A stretch of DNA of 23,863 bases from Gp6-AA40 sp035647075 (GCA_035647075.1 DASROF010000211.1:1-23863), one strand, 5' to 3'. Shown: positions 1 through 7,956, counted from the first letter of the stretch. The notes: a model not told the origin generated them from the letters alone. Made by a program: numbers and translations.

Positions 1-20
1 GGCACGCCTAAAGGCGTGCC
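1..20 (-). terminator. Terminator-like hairpin after the protease gene
   Basis: A perfect 8-bp stem (GGCACGCC / GGCGTGCC) with a four-base loop starts directly after the TAG stop of the minus-strand protease gene. The position fits a transcription terminator or 3' stabilising hairpin. The T-tract, if there is one, would lie outside the window, so intrinsic termination cannot be confirmed. Confidence 0.5.
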
Positions 21-971
21 CTACGCGTGCGACGCCTCGGCGGGCACGACGACCAGTTGCCGGCGTTCGCCGCGGCGCAGCACGACGAGCGCCGCTGGCG
101 TGCCGATGCGCTCGTCGGTGAGCAGCCGGTGCAGGTCGTCGATGCCGCTGACCGGTGTTCCGCCGAAGCCGAGGATCACGTCACCCTTCAGAAGCCCGCC
201 ACGCGACGCCGGACTGTCTTCTTCGATCGACACCACGAGCACGCCTGAAGAGACGGCCATCTGATTCGCTCGCGCCAGCGCTCGCGGGATCGTCGTCTGC
301 TGTCCCGCGACGCCGATTCGGCTACGGCGAATCCGGCCATCGCGCATCAGCCGTGAGGCGACGAAGCGTACGGTGTTGCTGGCGATGGCGAAGCAGATGC
401 CCTGTGCCGGCATGATCATCGCCGTGTTGATCCCGATCACTTCACCAGCAGTGGTGACGAGCGGTCCGCCCGAATTGCCGGGGTTAAGCGACGCATCGGT
501 CTGGATGATGTCGTCCATCAGCCGCCCCGACCGGGCGCGGAGCGACCTGCCGACGGCGCTGACGACCCCGGAGGTGACCGAATGATCGAAGCCGTACGGG
601 TTGCCGATGGCGATGGCCACCTGCCCGACGCGAACAGCCTTTGAGTCACCGAGACGCGCCCATGGCAGCCGCGAGCCATCGATCCGAAGCACCGCCAGAT
701 CGGTGTCCGCATCGCGTCCGATCAGGTCGGCCGGCAGGGCGCGGCCGTCCGGGACGGTCACCGTGATCGGACTGGTGCCCTTGCCGACTACATGGCTGTT
801 CGTCAGCACGAACCCATCAGGCGTGAAAACGACACCTGATCCCCCGCCATGACCCGTCTGGACGCGAACGACGGCCGATCCGACCTGTTCGACCGCATAG
901 ATGACCGCAGCAGAGTAGGCGTCTAACAGCGCCTGGTCGCTCTGATTGGAAACCTCGTGTTCGACGCGCAT
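21..971 (-). CDS. HtrA/DegP-like trypsin-family serine protease with one PDZ domain
   Basis: The product is a 316-residue S1C-type serine endopeptidase, probably for damaged or unfolded proteins. From the chosen ATG (971) the triad is visible as His60 in TNSHVV, Asp91 in DTDLAVL and Ser167 in NPGNSGGPL. A PDZ domain spans about residues 221-312 (SGVLVVSIEEDSPASRGGLLKGD-type core). A longer GTG frame exists to 1103, but it overlaps the start of malate synthase and adds a Pro/Arg-rich leader that does not look like protease, so the ATG is preferred; no clear Shine-Dalgarno precedes it. Unlike classical DegP/DegS, no signal peptide or membrane anchor is visible from either start, so location is uncertain and may be cytoplasmic. 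The gene is divergent from malate synthase. Family assignment is firm; substrate and compartment are not known. Confidence 0.93.
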   Translation of the reverse strand: MRVEHEVSNQSDQALLDAYSAAVIYAVEQVGSAVVRVQTGHGGGSGVVFTPDGFVLTNSHVVGKGTSPITVTVPDGRALPADLIGRDADTDLAVLRIDGSRLPWARLGDSKAVRVGQVAIAIGNPYGFDHSVTSGVVSAVGRSLRARSGRLMDDIIQTDASLNPGNSGGPLVTTAGEVIGINTAMIMPAQGICFAIASNTVRFVASRLMRDGRIRRSRIGVAGQQTTIPRALARANQMAVSSGVLVVSIEEDSPASRGGLLKGDVILGFGGTPVSGIDDLHRLLTDERIGTPAALVVLRRGERRQLVVVPAEASHA

Positions 972-1027
972 GGCCGATCGTCGCACTTCGCCGCGCGCTC
1001 GCGGATCACCTGAATAGGGAGGATGTC

Positions 1028-1033
1028 TATAAT
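1028..1033 (+). promoter_or_regulatory. Consensus -10 box upstream of malate synthase
   Basis: A perfect TATAAT lies 45 bases before the malate synthase ATG, in the 107-bp divergent intergenic region. No good -35 is present at 16-18 bases (ATCACC/TCACCT only). The complementary strand gives TATAGA at almost the same place, so the divergent protease gene might use an overlapping -10. This is read from sequence alone. Confidence 0.45.
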
Positions 1034-1078
1034 CGCCAGTTGGCACTTGGAAATTGGGAGTCGTCCTGAGGGGATTCA

Positions 1079-2959
1079 ATGATTGAGATTCGACAGGCGG
1101 CACGGGCCGCCTATTCCGATGTCTACACGCCGGAGGCGATCGAGGCGATGAAGGCGCTGGCGCCGCTGGACGACGAGCGGCATGCCGTCATGGCGTCGCG
1201 GATCGAGCGACGACGCGCACGCGCCGCCGCCAGGCAACGCATTACATTCCTCGATCCGGAGGCGACGATCGCGCGCACGAATATCCGCGTGCAGGACGCG
1301 CGCGACGGCAAGTTCGTGGGCAGCGATATTCCGGCGGATCTGCAGCGGCAGTGGATCCAGGGCACCGGCCCTGGTGCCAAGCCGGGCGCCCCGATCGACA
1401 AGAGCATTCGCAACGTCGCGTATGCGCTCCTGTCGGGTGCCGACGGCTGGATGTTCGACGGCGAGGACGCGCTCGGCCAGGTCGCCACGATGTCGCTGGA
1501 CAACCAGCGCTGCCTGAAGCTGGCCATCCACCGCGACCCGCTGTTCATGCGAGTGGCAGAAGAAGTGTCGCGCGAGATGAATCAGTGGGCGAAGGGCTTT
1601 TTCGGCCGCGAGACGATCAGCGACTGGAAGACACAGCTCGACTTCACGACCAAAATCTTCCGCGCCCGCGGCCTGCACCTCGACGATCGCCACGTTCGCC
1701 GTGCGGATGGCGGCGGCTTCTCGGCCTCGATCGTCGACATGGCGCTGTACGTCGCCAACAACCACAAAGCGCTGCGCGACAGCGGGGCGTCGATCGTCCT
1801 GTATCTGCCAAAGATTCAGACCGCCGAAGAAGCCGCGCTCTGGAACGACATGATCAGCGCCCTCGAGCGGCACGTCGGCCTGCCAGTCGGTGCCATCAAG
1901 GTGTATGTGCTGGTGGAACAGCTGGAAGCGGTCTATCAGCTGATGGAGATCCGCGCCGCCCTCGGTGTCCATTTCATCGGCTTCAACACCGGCCGCTGGG
2001 ATTACATCAACAGCGTCGCCGACGCGCTCGCGTGGGACCCGAAGTTCATCAACCCGAACATCGATGCGATCACGATGACCTACGGCTACATGCGCAACTA
2101 CGAGGACCGGGTGCGCCGGGCGATGAACACGCCGGATCAGAACGGCCGCTTTGCGCTGTGGCAGGGCGGGATGGAGCCCAACATTCCCGTCGGGTCCGAA
2201 ACGGGCGTCACCCGCGCGATGGAGCGGGCGGTGGCTGGCGCGGAACGCGAGCAGCGCGAAGGCGCCAACGGCAAGTGGGTCGCCCACTGGAAGATGGTCC
2301 ACATCGTCCGGCCCGTGTGGGAAAAAGTCGGGCAGGCGAATCAGATGGGGCGCAAATTCCCGCCGCTGACGTACACGGCCGAGGACGCCGCGGGCCTGAC
2401 GCTGCTGGAACCGGCGCCGCGAACCGTTCGGGGTGCCCGCGACCTCCTGAGCGTGGCATTGCAGTACGGCAACGCGTTCCTGCAGGGATTCCAGGCAGCC
2501 GCACTCAAGCCCGCTGACTTCTTCGGCAACGAGGATGTCCTCTATCTGATGGAGGACATGGCGACCGGTGAAATCCGGCTGAGCATCCTCTGGGAGTGGC
2601 TGCACAAGGGGGCGTTGCTCAGCGACGCTGACGCAGAGACCGGTGCGAAGGCTGGTGACGTATTCTCACGCCAGCTGTTCGAGCGCCTGCTGCGCGAGGA
2701 ATACGCCAAGCTGCAGAACGCGAGCAACCGCGACGTGCACGACAACTCGAAGAAGACCACGCTGCCCATCGCGCGCGAGATTGCCGAGACCTACGTTCTC
2801 GATCCGATGAAGCTGCCGTGGTACATCGACCTCCTGAACATCACGCTCGGGGTGACGGATCTCGCCGAAGCGAAGCGGCGCATCGTGCTGCTGCGCGACG
2901 CCTTCAAGGCGGATGGCCGGCGGATCACGGAGAATCTCGACTTCGACGTCGTCGCGTAG
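1079..2959 (+). CDS. aceB: Malate synthase
   Basis: The 626-residue product condenses glyoxylate with acetyl-CoA to malate in the glyoxylate bypass, in the cytoplasm. Family hallmarks are the TIM-barrel strands YLPKIQ (242-247), KVYVLVEQLEAV (274-285) with the acidic metal-ligand region, and GFNTGRWDYI (301-310), followed by a helical C-terminal domain with the run LPWYIDLLNITLG near the end. The length is between the usual A-type (about 530) and G-type (about 720) enzymes; the sequence resembles the A-type more. The ATG is well supported: GAGGGG at 1068-1073 lies five bases upstream. The gene appears to stand alone; no isocitrate lyase is in the window, so the partner enzyme must be elsewhere or absent. 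The symbol rests on family resemblance, not on a verified orthologue. Confidence 0.94.
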   Translation: MIEIRQAARAAYSDVYTPEAIEAMKALAPLDDERHAVMASRIERRRARAAARQRITFLDPEATIARTNIRVQDARDGKFVGSDIPADLQRQWIQGTGPGAKPGAPIDKSIRNVAYALLSGADGWMFDGEDALGQVATMSLDNQRCLKLAIHRDPLFMRVAEEVSREMNQWAKGFFGRETISDWKTQLDFTTKIFRARGLHLDDRHVRRADGGGFSASIVDMALYVANNHKALRDSGASIVLYLPKIQTAEEAALWNDMISALERHVGLPVGAIKVYVLVEQLEAVYQLMEIRAALGVHFIGFNTGRWDYINSVADALAWDPKFINPNIDAITMTYGYMRNYEDRVRRAMNTPDQNGRFALWQGGMEPNIPVGSETGVTRAMERAVAGAEREQREGANGKWVAHWKMVHIVRPVWEKVGQANQMGRKFPPLTYTAEDAAGLTLLEPAPRTVRGARDLLSVALQYGNAFLQGFQAAALKPADFFGNEDVLYLMEDMATGEIRLSILWEWLHKGALLSDADAETGAKAGDVFSRQLFERLLREEYAKLQNASNRDVHDNSKKTTLPIAREIAETYVLDPMKLPWYIDLLNITLGVTDLAEAKRRIVLLRDAFKADGRRITENLDFDVVA

Positions 2960-2971
2960 AACGTAAGACTC

Positions 2972-3100
2972 GTCGGTCCAGGAGGACTCACGCGTCGGTC
3001 CAACGCGACTGAACGCTGGTCGGTTCAATGCGACTGTCGCTGGTCGGTTCAACGCGACCGTCGCTCGTCGGTTCAATGCAACTGTCGATCGTCGGTGCAA
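2972..3100. repeat. 24-bp imperfect tandem repeat upstream of the ECF sigma gene
   Basis: Units start with GTCGGT at 2972, 2994, 3019, 3043, 3067 and 3091. The three central units are exactly 24 bp apart, with consensus GTCGGTTCAAYGCRACYGTC followed by a GCTG/GCTC/GATC end; the outer units are degraded. The array fills most of the gap between malate synthase and the sigma factor. There are no unique spacers, so it is not CRISPR. Confidence 0.85.
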
Positions 3101-3160
3101 GGGGTGCAAGGTGTCGGGAACTTTCCTTCCTCTGCGGACACTACTGTCGTTGAGAGGCTG

Positions 3161-3691
3161 GTGACCGACGATCAGCTCATTCGGGATGTCCGCGCAGGCT
3201 CGCGTCAGGCGTTCGAAGCGTTATTCGAACGCTATCGCGGGCCGATCTGGCAGTTCTTCCGGCGACGCATTCCGGAGGCTGCCCGCGCCGAGGAGCTCGC
3301 GCAGGACACCTTCGTGGCATTGCTCGAAGGTGCTCACCGGTATGAGGCGCGGACGGCGTTCCGTGCCTATCTGTTCGGTATCGCCTACCACGTGCTCAGT
3401 GCTGATCGGCGGAAGGCAGCCCGCCGCCGTTCGGATCCGCTCGACTTCGAGCCAGCTTCCGATCCGCGCGATCCGGACGCGGGGCTGTGGGTCCGCCGGG
3501 CACTGGCGCAGCTCGATGAGGACGACCGCGAGATCCTCATGCTGCGCGAATACAACGAGCTGAGCTACCAGGAGATCGCCGCGCTGCGTCAGCTTCCGCT
3601 CAATACGGTGCGCTCGCGCCTGTTCCGCGCACGCATGGCGTTGAAAGCGGCGCTCGTTCCTGCAGAGGACTCAGTGAGGGTGAAACGATGA
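3161..3691 (+). CDS. ECF (sigma-70 family, RpoE-like) RNA polymerase sigma factor
   Basis: From GTG 3161 the product has 176 residues, normal for an extracytoplasmic-function sigma factor. Region 2 covers about residues 12-80 (FEALFERYRGPIWQFF, then EELAQDTFVALLEG and FRAYLFGIAYHVL). Region 4, about 115-165, has the helix-turn-helix ELSYQEIAALRQLPLNTVRS. The frame stays open to a GTG at 3095, but the added residues are unlike sigma factors and lie in repeat-derived sequence; GAGAGG at 3152-3157 supports 3161, although the spacing is short. The stop overlaps the next start (ATGA), so sigma and anti-sigma are translationally coupled. It should direct polymerase to promoters released when the downstream membrane protein is inactivated; the signal is unknown. 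Confidence 0.92.
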   Translation: MTDDQLIRDVRAGSRQAFEALFERYRGPIWQFFRRRIPEAARAEELAQDTFVALLEGAHRYEARTAFRAYLFGIAYHVLSADRRKAARRRSDPLDFEPASDPRDPDAGLWVRRALAQLDEDDREILMLREYNELSYQEIAALRQLPLNTVRSRLFRARMALKAALVPAEDSVRVKR

Positions 3692-4881
3692 AGGCCGCCC
3701 ACACACTGCCGCCCGAAGACGTGATGGCGTACCTCGATGGGGAACTGAACGGCGACGAGGCGCGCGATATCCAGGCGCATCTGGCTGGCTGCCCTGAGTG
3801 TCAGCGCCTTTCGGCGGAACTGCGCGAAGGCTCGATGCAGCTGCGCGAGTGGAGCGTGGAAGACGTGCGCTTGACGTTCGTTGCGCCGGCGCCGCGACAG
3901 CACCCACCTCGCAGAGATTGGTTCGGTCTGCGAGTCTGGACTTACCTGACACGTCGTCCGCTCATTGCCGGCGCCTTCGCCGTGGTCGCCGTCGCGATCG
4001 TCGGCGCCATCACGATTCAGCCGGCGCGGAAATCGTCGGTCGTGACAGTCGAGTCTTCGTCAGTGGAAAGGTTAGGTGGGTCGCGGGTGCCGCGTGGGTT
4101 CGCATTGAGCCAGCAAGCGCAGCAGGGTCAGCAAGGGCAGAACGGCATCGATCGTCAGTCGGTTGCGGAGCCCGCTCAGATCGGCCCGCGCATCGTACGC
4201 ACGGCGCGGCTGCGCATTGTCGCCACCGACTTCAACGCCGTCAGGCCGGCCATCGATCGCATCCTGCAAAGTAGCGCGGGATTTGTCGGGTCGATCACAG
4301 CCTCCGACAGGCCCGGCGCGACGCGCTCGATTCACGGAGACCTTCGCATTCCCAGCAGACGATTCGATGCGGCTCTTGCCGCGCTGCGCGGACTGGGTCG
4401 CGTTACCGAGGACTCGCAGAACGCCGAAGACGTCACGTCAACGGTTGTCGATTTGGACGTCAGAATCTCCAACGCCCGTGCCACTGAAAAACGACTGAGC
4501 GACGTGCTTCAGAACCGCACCGGGCGTTTGTCCGATGTGCTCGAAGTCGAGCGCGAGATCATGCGGGTCCGCACCGAAATCGAACAGATGGAATCACAGC
4601 GCAAGCAGCTTGACGGCCGAATCGAGTACGCGACGATCACGCTCGAAGTAGATGAAGAGCAGCGCGCAAGCGTGAACCTCGGGCCGATTCCGATTCCAAC
4701 CCGACTGCGTCAGGCCGTTGCCGACGGCGTCGAGTCCGCGGCAATGTCCGTGCTGGCCGTGACGATCTCGATTCTGCGCGGTGGTCCGGTTCTGCTCTTG
4801 TGGCTGGCTGTGCTGGGACTGCCAGTGTGGTGGCTGTTGCGGCGCTACGCAGTGGGCGAATCGAGGGAGCCTCGCGTGTAG
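3688..4881 (+). CDS. Transmembrane zinc-finger anti-sigma factor fused to DUF4349 domain
   Basis: The 397-residue protein starts with a ZAS-type anti-sigma domain: HLAGCPEC gives the H-x3-C-x2-C motif (His31, Cys35, Cys38). One membrane span follows at about 92-110, then a Gln/Gly-rich linker (142-152). The rest, from about 168, resembles DUF4349: a beta-rich part (IVRTARLRIVATDF), a predicted coiled coil (about 262-310, ending in RIEYATITL) and a C-terminal hydrophobic segment (about 352-385). The expected topology is a cytoplasmic sigma-binding N-terminus and a large extracytoplasmic domain held at both ends. Overlap with the sigma gene by four bases makes the pairing secure. What the DUF4349 part senses is unknown; a role as envelope-stress sensor is inference. 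Confidence 0.88.
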   Translation: MKAAHTLPPEDVMAYLDGELNGDEARDIQAHLAGCPECQRLSAELREGSMQLREWSVEDVRLTFVAPAPRQHPPRRDWFGLRVWTYLTRRPLIAGAFAVVAVAIVGAITIQPARKSSVVTVESSSVERLGGSRVPRGFALSQQAQQGQQGQNGIDRQSVAEPAQIGPRIVRTARLRIVATDFNAVRPAIDRILQSSAGFVGSITASDRPGATRSIHGDLRIPSRRFDAALAALRGLGRVTEDSQNAEDVTSTVVDLDVRISNARATEKRLSDVLQNRTGRLSDVLEVEREIMRVRTEIEQMESQRKQLDGRIEYATITLEVDEEQRASVNLGPIPIPTRLRQAVADGVESAAMSVLAVTISILRGGPVLLLWLAVLGLPVWWLLRRYAVGESREPRV

Positions 4882-4893
4882 CATACCGATCCC

Positions 4894-5343
4894 ATGACCG
4901 TCGCTCCGCTTAACGCCGCTCGGTTTGACGACTTCATCGATTTGATACGGGCGCTTGCCGACTACGAGCGCCTCGCTCCGCCCGACGCCGCGGCGATTGA
5001 ACGGCTCCGTCACGATGCCCTGGCGCCGCAGCCGCGGTTCGAAGCCGCGCTGGCGTTCAACGAGGCGGGCACGGCGGTCGGCTACGCCACCTGGTTCCAC
5101 ACCTATTCGACATTCCTCGCCAAGCCAACTATCTATCTGGAAGATCTGTTCGTCCGCGAGGACGCGCGAGAGTCGGGGGCGGGGTCCGCGCTGTTCGAGC
5201 ACGTCCGCACACTCGGCGCCGAGCGCGGGTGTGGACGGATGGAGTGGACGGTGCTCGACTGGAATACGCTGGCGCGCGAGTTCTACACGAGGCGGCAGGC
5301 GACGTGGTTGAAGGAATGGCTCCTCTACCGCGTCACCTACTGA
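4894..5343 (+). CDS. GNAT-family N-acetyltransferase, diamine (spermidine/spermine) acetyltransferase-like
   Basis: The 149-residue protein is a single GNAT domain that uses acetyl-CoA. Motif A is visible as YLEDLFVRE (81-89) followed by the pyrophosphate-binding R-x-x-G-x-G at 92-97, and the C-terminal half has the RMEWTVLDWN run (115-124) with Tyr131, typical of the SSAT/diamine acetyltransferase branch. Substrate may be a polyamine or related amine, but this branch is broad. The gene begins 12 bases after the anti-sigma stop, so it could be the third gene of that operon; nothing in its sequence links it to the sigma factor. It converges on the GYD-domain gene with only 13 bases between stops and no convincing terminator. 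Confidence 0.88.
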   Translation: MTVAPLNAARFDDFIDLIRALADYERLAPPDAAAIERLRHDALAPQPRFEAALAFNEAGTAVGYATWFHTYSTFLAKPTIYLEDLFVREDARESGAGSALFEHVRTLGAERGCGRMEWTVLDWNTLAREFYTRRQATWLKEWLLYRVTY

Positions 5344-5356
5344 ACTCGCGCGATCG

Positions 5357-5677
5357 CTATCGCCCAGGCCCGCTGTAGCTTGCGCCCTTCTTCACTGCCT
5401 GATCGATTTCTTCCGGGGTGAGGAGCACGGTGGTGGTTGCGCTGACGAGTCCGCTGGCACCGATGGCCATGGATGCTGCGGCGATCGATGCGTTGTCTGG
5501 CGCGTCGACGATGACCAGCGCGTCGGAGTCGCCAAAGGCGAAATAGAACCCCTCGAGCTTTCCGCCGGTACTCTTCACGGCTGCTTCCGCTGCGGCGCGA
5601 CGCTTCGTGCCGCCATCCTTCATGACCCCCTTGATCCCTTCGGCCGTGTACGAGGCCTTGATCAGATACTTCGGCAT
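5357..5677 (-). CDS. GYD-domain protein
   Basis: This is a small (106-residue) protein of the GYD family, a dimeric ferredoxin-like alpha+beta barrel fold of unknown function. The family pattern is seen in PKYLIKASYTAEGIKG at the N-terminus, the central FAFGDSDALVIVDAPDN and the TTVLLTPEEIDQAVKKG C-terminus. A longer frame reaches 5710, but ATG 5677 is chosen because a strong GAGGAGG lies just upstream on the minus strand and the family begins at this Met. It is likely monocistronic, divergent from the secreted protein at 5798. No catalytic residues are evident. Confidence 0.85.
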   Translation of the reverse strand: MPKYLIKASYTAEGIKGVMKDGGTKRRAAAEAAVKSTGGKLEGFYFAFGDSDALVIVDAPDNASIAAASMAIGASGLVSATTTVLLTPEEIDQAVKKGASYSGPGR

Positions 5678-5797
5678 TCGTTCCTCCTCGAAAAGGGGCC
5701 AACTATACACGAGGCGCTGATATTCAGCTCTTTTCAGCGGGCGCTTCAGGACTTCAGACCGGTCGGGGTCGCAGCATGACCGGCATGGAGGTGCTGA

Positions 5798-6316
5798 ATG
5801 CGTAACGGAATGTGGCTGTCGATTGTGCTGATGATGTGGGCGATGCCGGCTGCGGCGCAGAACGTCCTGCTTCCGCCGCCAACGCCGAACGAGGTGAATC
5901 TGTCAGGTCCGCGATTTGGTATTACCGCACTCAGCGACGGGGTGATGAACGACCTCGCCGCACGCGGCTTGAAGGCGCCGCCGATGATTTCGCAGTTCGG
6001 CTGGCAGACGGAGAGGGCGTTCTACCGGTCGGACAGCGGCGTCGCCGCGCTCAGCGAGTGGGTCGTGCTGCTCGGAGGCCTGGAGCAGGATCTGAAGATT
6101 CCAAGCATGACGTGGCTGGTCGGTTTGCGCAGCGCCACCGGCGCCGAGTTCGGCATCGGACCGAACTTCTCGCCGGCAGGGTCAGCGCTGGCGATTGCCG
6201 GCGGCGTGACCTTCAGACACGGCTATCTGAACGTTCCGGTGAACGTCGCGATCGTGCCATCAAAGAACGGAACGAGGATCAGCATGTTGACGGGCTTCAA
6301 CATGCGGCGGAGATGA
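5798..6316 (+). CDS. Secreted protein of unknown function
   Basis: The 172-residue product has a clear Sec signal peptide: a hydrophobic core (WLSIVLMMWAM) followed by PAAAQ, with likely cleavage after the Ala before Gln21. The mature part contains alternating hydrophobic stretches (EWVVLLGGLEQ, MTWLVGLRSATGAEFGIGP, SALAIAGGVTFRHGYLNVPVNVAIV) that look like beta-hairpins ending near an NMRRR C-terminus, so a small beta-barrel or periplasmic beta-sandwich is possible. I do not recognise the family. The start is well supported by GGAGGT at 5787-5792. The 3' end overlaps the convergent L,D-transpeptidase gene by 57 bases. Confidence 0.8.
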   Translation: MRNGMWLSIVLMMWAMPAAAQNVLLPPPTPNEVNLSGPRFGITALSDGVMNDLAARGLKAPPMISQFGWQTERAFYRSDSGVAALSEWVVLLGGLEQDLKIPSMTWLVGLRSATGAEFGIGPNFSPAGSALAIAGGVTFRHGYLNVPVNVAIVPSKNGTRISMLTGFNMRRR

Positions 6317-7039
6317 GTTCCCGCAGTGCAGGAACTTCGACGTGGTCAGCCACTTCTCGTCCGGGTAATACGAGAAGATGACGCCGCCGCCGCGGACGGT
6401 ATCGATCACCTGCCGTGCGACGGCTTCACGCAGCGCCGGGCATCCCCAACTCCGGCCGATGCGTCCCTGTTGCTTGGCGCGCACGGCGTCCACGTAGGGG
6501 GCGCCGTGCATCACGATCGCGCGATCGAAGGCGTGGCTGTTGAAGCCGGGCTCGAGTCCGTCCATCCGCAGCGAATAGCCGTTGCTGCCGATGTAGGTAT
6601 CACGCGTGACGAACAGGCCGAGGCTCGACTGGCGGCTGTTCATGGCGTCGGAGAAGCTGGTTGCCATGTTGTCGCCGGTGTTCTTGCCATGGGCGACGAG
6701 CTCGTGGAATAGCATCCGGCCGCTCGGGACGTCGAAGACCCACAGGCGCGGCGTCGTGGATGGCAGGGAGTAGTCGATGACCGTCAGCGTGTGCGGCCTC
6801 TCGATGTCGCCGGCATTGACGGCGCATGAAACTGCCCCTACCGCCAACTGAAGCACCTCCGGCGCGAGCCCGCCTGCATTCGCGAGGTCCACCGTCATCA
6901 GTGATGAGGCTGACCGCGTCTTGACGGCCGCCGACGTGGTGGCCGCAGCCGGCGAAACAGCCGAGGGCGCGGCGCCGATGAGGCACACGAGTCCGATGAG
7001 TACGCCTGCAACCCGTCTATTCAATGTGTTCAAGCCCAA
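6260..7039 (-). CDS. Exported L,D-transpeptidase-family protein (YkuD_2 type)
   Basis: The product belongs to the murein L,D-transpeptidase catalytic-domain family related to YkuD. The key stretch is IVMHGAPYVD (175-184) followed by GRIGRSWGCPAL (192-203), giving the conserved His178 and catalytic Cys200; LWVFDVPSGRMLF and AHGKNTGDN upstream are also family features. It would act on peptidoglycan stem peptides in the periplasm, or may be a carboxypeptidase-like relative. A signal sequence is visible (residues 8-33, RRVAGVLIGLVCLIG then Ala-rich). The start is uncertain: 7039 is a TTG and other TTG codons follow at residues 3 and 6, with no clear Shine-Dalgarno. The last 19 codons overlap the convergent gene; the conserved family core ends near LTTSKFL, so the tail is an extension. 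Confidence 0.88.
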   Translation of the reverse strand: MGLNTLNRRVAGVLIGLVCLIGAAPSAVSPAAATTSAAVKTRSASSLMTVDLANAGGLAPEVLQLAVGAVSCAVNAGDIERPHTLTVIDYSLPSTTPRLWVFDVPSGRMLFHELVAHGKNTGDNMATSFSDAMNSRQSSLGLFVTRDTYIGSNGYSLRMDGLEPGFNSHAFDRAIVMHGAPYVDAVRAKQQGRIGRSWGCPALREAVARQVIDTVRGGGVIFSYYPDEKWLTTSKFLHCGNSSPPHVEARQHADPRSVL

Positions 7040-7063
7040 CGACTGTATGGGGACGAGACATTT

Positions 7064-7092
7064 ATCTTAGAGGTCATGTGGAGCAGCCGCAA
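7064..7092 (-). promoter_or_regulatory. Possible sigma-70-type promoter of the L,D-transpeptidase gene
   Basis: On the minus strand TTGCGG (7092-7087) and TAAGAT (7069-7064) are separated by 17 bases, and the -10 is about 25 bases before the earliest start codon. Both boxes are imperfect, so this is a weak call. Confidence 0.28.
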
Positions 7093-7118
7093 GCACAACG
7101 GAGACAATAGACGAGCCG

Positions 7119-7922
7119 ATGGATCCGGTCCTCCAGTTGACAAACGCGACGCTCACCCGCGGACGCACGCGGGTGTTCGAAAACCTGTCGCTCACGGTCG
7201 CGCGCGGAGAACATACAGCTGTACTCGGCCCCAACGGCGCGGGCAAGTCGTCGCTCATCCGTATGCTCACGCTGGACGATCGCCCGCGGGCGGCCGAGAA
7301 CAGCGTCCCTCCACTGAAGCTTTTCGGCCGTTCCTCATGGGACCTCTCTGAGCTTCGCTCTCATCTGGGGGTCGTCACGGGCGACCTGGACGCCGGGTTC
7401 GGCATGGGTACGTCCCGCGGCCGGGTGCGGGGAATCGACGTCGCGCTCTCCGGCCTGCTCGGTAGTCACGGTGTGTTCTCGCATCACGAGGTGAACAACG
7501 AGATGCGCGAACGTGCACGCCTCGCACTCGATCGCGTCGAAGCGAGCCACTTGTCGGCGAGGCCGCTTAACGAGATGTCGGCGGGCGAACGTCGTCGGGT
7601 GCTGATTGCGCGCGCCTTGATCAGCACCCCGGAGGCGCTTGTTCTCGACGAGCCGACGGCCGGGCTGGATCCGGTGGCGCGCTACCGTTTCATGGAATCA
7701 ATCCGAAGGCTCGCACAAGAAGACACCACGCTCATCGTCGTCACGCATCACATCGACGAAATCATTCCGGAGATAGGCAGGGTCGTGCTGCTTCGCGAGG
7801 GGCGGGTTGTCTTCGACGGTCGAACCGATCAGGCGCTGACGTCAGAGCGCCTGGGGGAAGTCTTCGGCGGGCCAGTGGTCGTGGAGTACGCGCGCGGATA
7901 CTTCCACGTACGGCCTGGATGA
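7119..7922 (+). CDS. ABC transporter ATP-binding protein, ModF-like orphan
   Basis: The 267-residue ATPase has Walker A GPNGAGKSS (37-45, Lys43), signature MSAGE (153-157, a degenerate LSGGQ), Walker B LVLDEP (174-179) and switch His210 in VVTHH. The stretch RGIDVALSGLLGSHGVF (104-120) resembles the V-L-S-G motif of the ModF group (COG1119) of stand-alone ABC ATPases. The usual Q-loop Gln is not evident at LGVVTGDL, also seen in that group. No permease or binding protein is nearby, so transport is not supported by context; members of this group have been called molybdate-related without firm proof here. The gene is divergent from the L,D-transpeptidase. The ATG lacks a strong ribosome site. 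Confidence 0.87.
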   Translation: MDPVLQLTNATLTRGRTRVFENLSLTVARGEHTAVLGPNGAGKSSLIRMLTLDDRPRAAENSVPPLKLFGRSSWDLSELRSHLGVVTGDLDAGFGMGTSRGRVRGIDVALSGLLGSHGVFSHHEVNNEMRERARLALDRVEASHLSARPLNEMSAGERRRVLIARALISTPEALVLDEPTAGLDPVARYRFMESIRRLAQEDTTLIVVTHHIDEIIPEIGRVVLLREGRVVFDGRTDQALTSERLGEVFGGPVVVEYARGYFHVRPG

Positions 7923-7956
7923 TCCGTACAATGGCATCGGTTTTGGGATCGCGCTC

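Noticed and set aside
1076..2605. Long open frame (509 codons) on the minus strand opposite malate synthase
   Set aside because: It is the antisense shadow of a firm gene in GC-rich DNA, and its translation is His/Arg/Val-rich with no recognisable domain.
2972..3100. CRISPR-like array
   Set aside because: Units are contiguous and imperfect, with no unique spacers and no cas genes nearby.
3117..3148. ECF-type autoregulatory promoter (GGAACT with GTC)
   Set aside because: The -35-like GGAACT is present, but the GTC is 24 bases away instead of 16-17 and lies almost at the start codon.
5350..5357. GCGATCGC octamer resembling the cyanobacterial HIP1 element
   Set aside because: A single copy in GC-rich DNA is expected by chance, and the gene content is not cyanobacterial.
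5757..5783. Inverted repeat GACCGGTC / GACCGG before the secreted protein as an operator
   Set aside because: The arms are short, there is no regulator gene nearby and no second copy was seen.
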